Source: Eudorina sp. 2006-703-Eu-15
Lineage: Eukaryota > Chlorophyta > Chlorophyceae > Chlamydomonadales > Volvocaceae
Assembly (NCBI GenBank): GCA_003117195.1
Contig: BDSI01000039.1
Location: 688,001 to 752,000, forward strand
DNA length: 64,000 bases
Direction: 5' to 3'
Position 1 is the stretch's first letter; each line of letters begins with the position of its first letter. Under the pieces are notes generated by a model. The model worked only from the letters and a program-made list of their open reading frames with translations. It had not been told where the DNA came from and made no database searches. Shown one piece after another: positions 57,142 to 64,000 of the stretch. The position numbers were made by a program, and so were the translations under genes.

Positions 57142-57704
57142 GCTGACTGAGGAAGGCTCCCACCACCTTCGATTTTGGTGACGAGTATATGCACGAGATA
57201 AGCTGCAGGACGCGGGTCACCCGAAATCTGAGGTGGTAGCTCGCCCTTGCTTGTATATTAGTGTGCGTTGGCACTACGGTTAATAGATGTCGTGCTGTTG
57301 CTCGTTGACCTGATTGGTTTCCCCCTCATCAATCTGTACAAACCCTACTGTTAGTGTACGAGTAGAAAGAGCGGATCGTATGGTTCCTAACGAAATTGTA
57401 GTTTTTGTACGTTACGCAGTACGGTACGCCGTGAGTGTCATCGGGCCAAACGGCCGATGGCTGAGAATCTGCGCGGACTGGACTCCTGTGGATCCTGTTT
57501 GGATCGAAGTGTCAGGGCGTTGCCTTGTCGGGCAGCTGTTTTTCGTGGATGTGTTGTCAAGGGTTACGCAGCGGGGGTCGCGATTCGTATCTGACGTTGT
57601 TGTAATGAGTGAGGGATCGGGAGTGGTGACACGACGAAAATTGATGACGCGAACCGGATCGAACTGGATGGAAACTGGGAAGGCGCGGCATTAACCATGC
57701 CGAA

Positions 57705-58214
57705 TTGCAACACGTCTGCTGGCGAAGGACCAGGAATTTTGATGAACGGATGCAAACATTTTGGCGTAGTGGGTCTGTTGGATGCGGCCCATGCGAGTTG
57801 TCGGTGGTCGTTGCTAATGTCCCTTTTGTCTACGCCCGATTCATCTGGTCGTGGGCTGTTCGATGTCCTTCCACAGGTACGTTGTGTTCTGGTAAGCAGA
57901 AGATTGACGATAAGATGATGCCGCTGTGGCGCGCTGTAAAGCCGAATGAGCTCGTGTCTGATCTCCTCCGCTGTTCCTGTGGAAGTTCAGGACGATATGT
58001 GTTGGGTGCTCCTTCTTGTGATCGCACTGCGGGAACCCAGGAAGCTGTGGCTAAAAAATTGCAGAGGCACCAGGAGGCACGAAGCAACACCATCAGGATG
58101 TTATCAGTGGTGGATATGACGCACAGATCGGGAATGTGGAATCACGAGCCAAAACCCGAACCCAAGCTGCTCCAAAGCCCGCTACTGCAGGACAGTTGGT
58201 ACGGTAGTCAGTGA
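57705..58214 (+). CDS. Unassigned ORF, 169 codons
   Basis: An ATG-to-TGA frame with non-repetitive composition including a Cys-rich middle (LLRCSCGSS) and a Lys/Glu/His-rich later part (EAVAKKLQRHQEARS). No family is recognised, no splice partners were established, and a CCACAG|GTACG at about 57872-57882 could be a splice site within it. It may not be a gene. Confidence 0.2.
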   Translation: MQHVCWRRTRNFDERMQTFWRSGSVGCGPCELSVVVANVPFVYARFIWSWAVRCPSTGTLCSGKQKIDDKMMPLWRAVKPNELVSDLLRCSCGSSGRYVLGAPSCDRTAGTQEAVAKKLQRHQEARSNTIRMLSVVDMTHRSGMWNHEPKPEPKLLQSPLLQDSWYGSQ

Positions 58215-58845
58215 ATTAGTAAATCATAACACCATATTGTGCAGGCCACGGTTGAGGTCCTTTTGTCATTTCGAAGTACATAAACGTGTGTGAGGTCATA
58301 TAGCTTTATTTGACAAAGTCTCGTTGGTACACCGTATTCAACGGGTTTCCGCCTTGTGTCAGAGTGTGTCAAGATGGTGTCAAGTGAACTAGTGGACGCG
58401 ATGTAGCATTCCAGGACATAAGAGTAATTATTCATGAGTATTATCTCTCAAGTCTGTCGTTCGCATCAGTCGCCTGCAGCAAGGTACCATCACGAGACAA
58501 GTGTACCGCTGGACGCTGTGACAGGCAAGGCAAACAGCCGGCCAAAGCCTTATTCATTATTGGGTTGGTATCAATCATGGGGATTTAGAGTTGCCAATGC
58601 CAGTCAGTGAGTCGGGACTGAAGCAATCTTGCCAAGCTACAGCCCGAAACACCGTTCGTATACTACAAGGAAGCCGCCCAGGCCTAAACCAACACCAAAA
58701 CTGATAGTGATTGACATCACAGATTATCATCACATTGTTGATTCTTGCATGAGCTCATGTACGCAACTCGGCCCTCGCTGACACATTTGCTCGGCTCCTC
58801 GCGACTTTCGCCCTCTGCAGCAACCTCAGCAGCTGGCTGCGTCCA

Positions 58846-63839
<4,994 letters not shown>

Positions 63840-64000
63840 GTGAGTGGCGAAGACCGCAGGGGCCCGCTGGGAAGAGGAGGGAGGGCGGGAGGGGAAAGGG
63901 AGGGAAGGTACGCGGCGGAGCGGGGAGGAAGGGAGCAGAGTGAGTGGGGGGAGGGCTGCAGATTGATTTGCCTGCCGGTCTAAAACGTGCCTGCGGCGAG

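Larger units (their letters stand above)
57014..58845. other. Spacer with unassigned open frames
   Basis: After the TGTAA at 57137 this 1.8-kb region has lower GC and no satellites. Plus-strand frames at 57314-57694 and 57705-58214 (126 and 169 codons) have mixed, non-repetitive composition, and the second ends in TGA just before 58217. Neither shows a domain I know. They could be parts of one small gene, a decayed element, or chance. The last few hundred bases must include the promoter of the oxidase gene. Confidence 0.5.

Overview
The window looks like nuclear DNA of a volvocine green alga (Chlamydomonas/Gonium/Volvox relatives). It is very GC-rich and its genes are broken by many GT-AG introns. 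One protein has a plausible plastid transit peptide, one carries a long Pro/Ser-rich extracellular-matrix-like block, and one is a huge PAS receptor of the 'tiny macrocysts' (Tmc) type that is expanded in these algae. TGTAA polyadenylation-type signals follow two of the genes. Introns and spacers are saturated with (CA)n, G-rich micro- and minisatellites. I cannot name the species.

Layout. 1-4586: no supportable gene; (TG)n tracts, remnants of small repeats and the first copy of a SINE-like element (3929-4319). 4587-8206 (-): complete six-exon gene for a plastid-targeted DUF1350 alpha/beta-hydrolase-like protein. 9071-13688 (+): eight-exon ABHD1/3/EMB8-type membrane hydrolase with a full catalytic triad, divergent from the previous gene. 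14248-37286 (+): 35-exon Tmc-like PAS receptor of about 2468 aa; its introns hold a 2.9-kb inverted-repeat transposable element, a roughly 900-bp GGGGC tract and an AT-rich island. 37287-41025: gene-poor spacer. 41026-55436 (-): about 31-exon SCC2/NIPBL cohesin-loader gene. 55759-57013 (+): six-exon gene for an unknown 200-aa protein, head-to-head with SCC2. 57014-58845: spacer with unassigned ORFs. 58846 to beyond the window end (+): secreted proline-rich protein fused to a glyoxal-oxidase-type copper radical oxidase, with the second SINE-like copy in its first intron.

The genes do not form a pathway; they are ordinary single-copy-style eukaryotic loci (lipid/ester hydrolysis, signalling, chromosome cohesion, extracellular matrix oxidation). 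The exon models were built by eye from GT-AG sites and reading-phase continuity. Phase is consistent across every junction I list except one near the 3' end of SCC2, and two other SCC2 acceptors were chosen among alternatives by phase. The least explained part of the window is the repeat landscape: near-identical dispersed elements ending in (CA)n, short conserved motifs that always abut (CA)n/(GT)n, and tandem repeats that begin exactly at intron ends.
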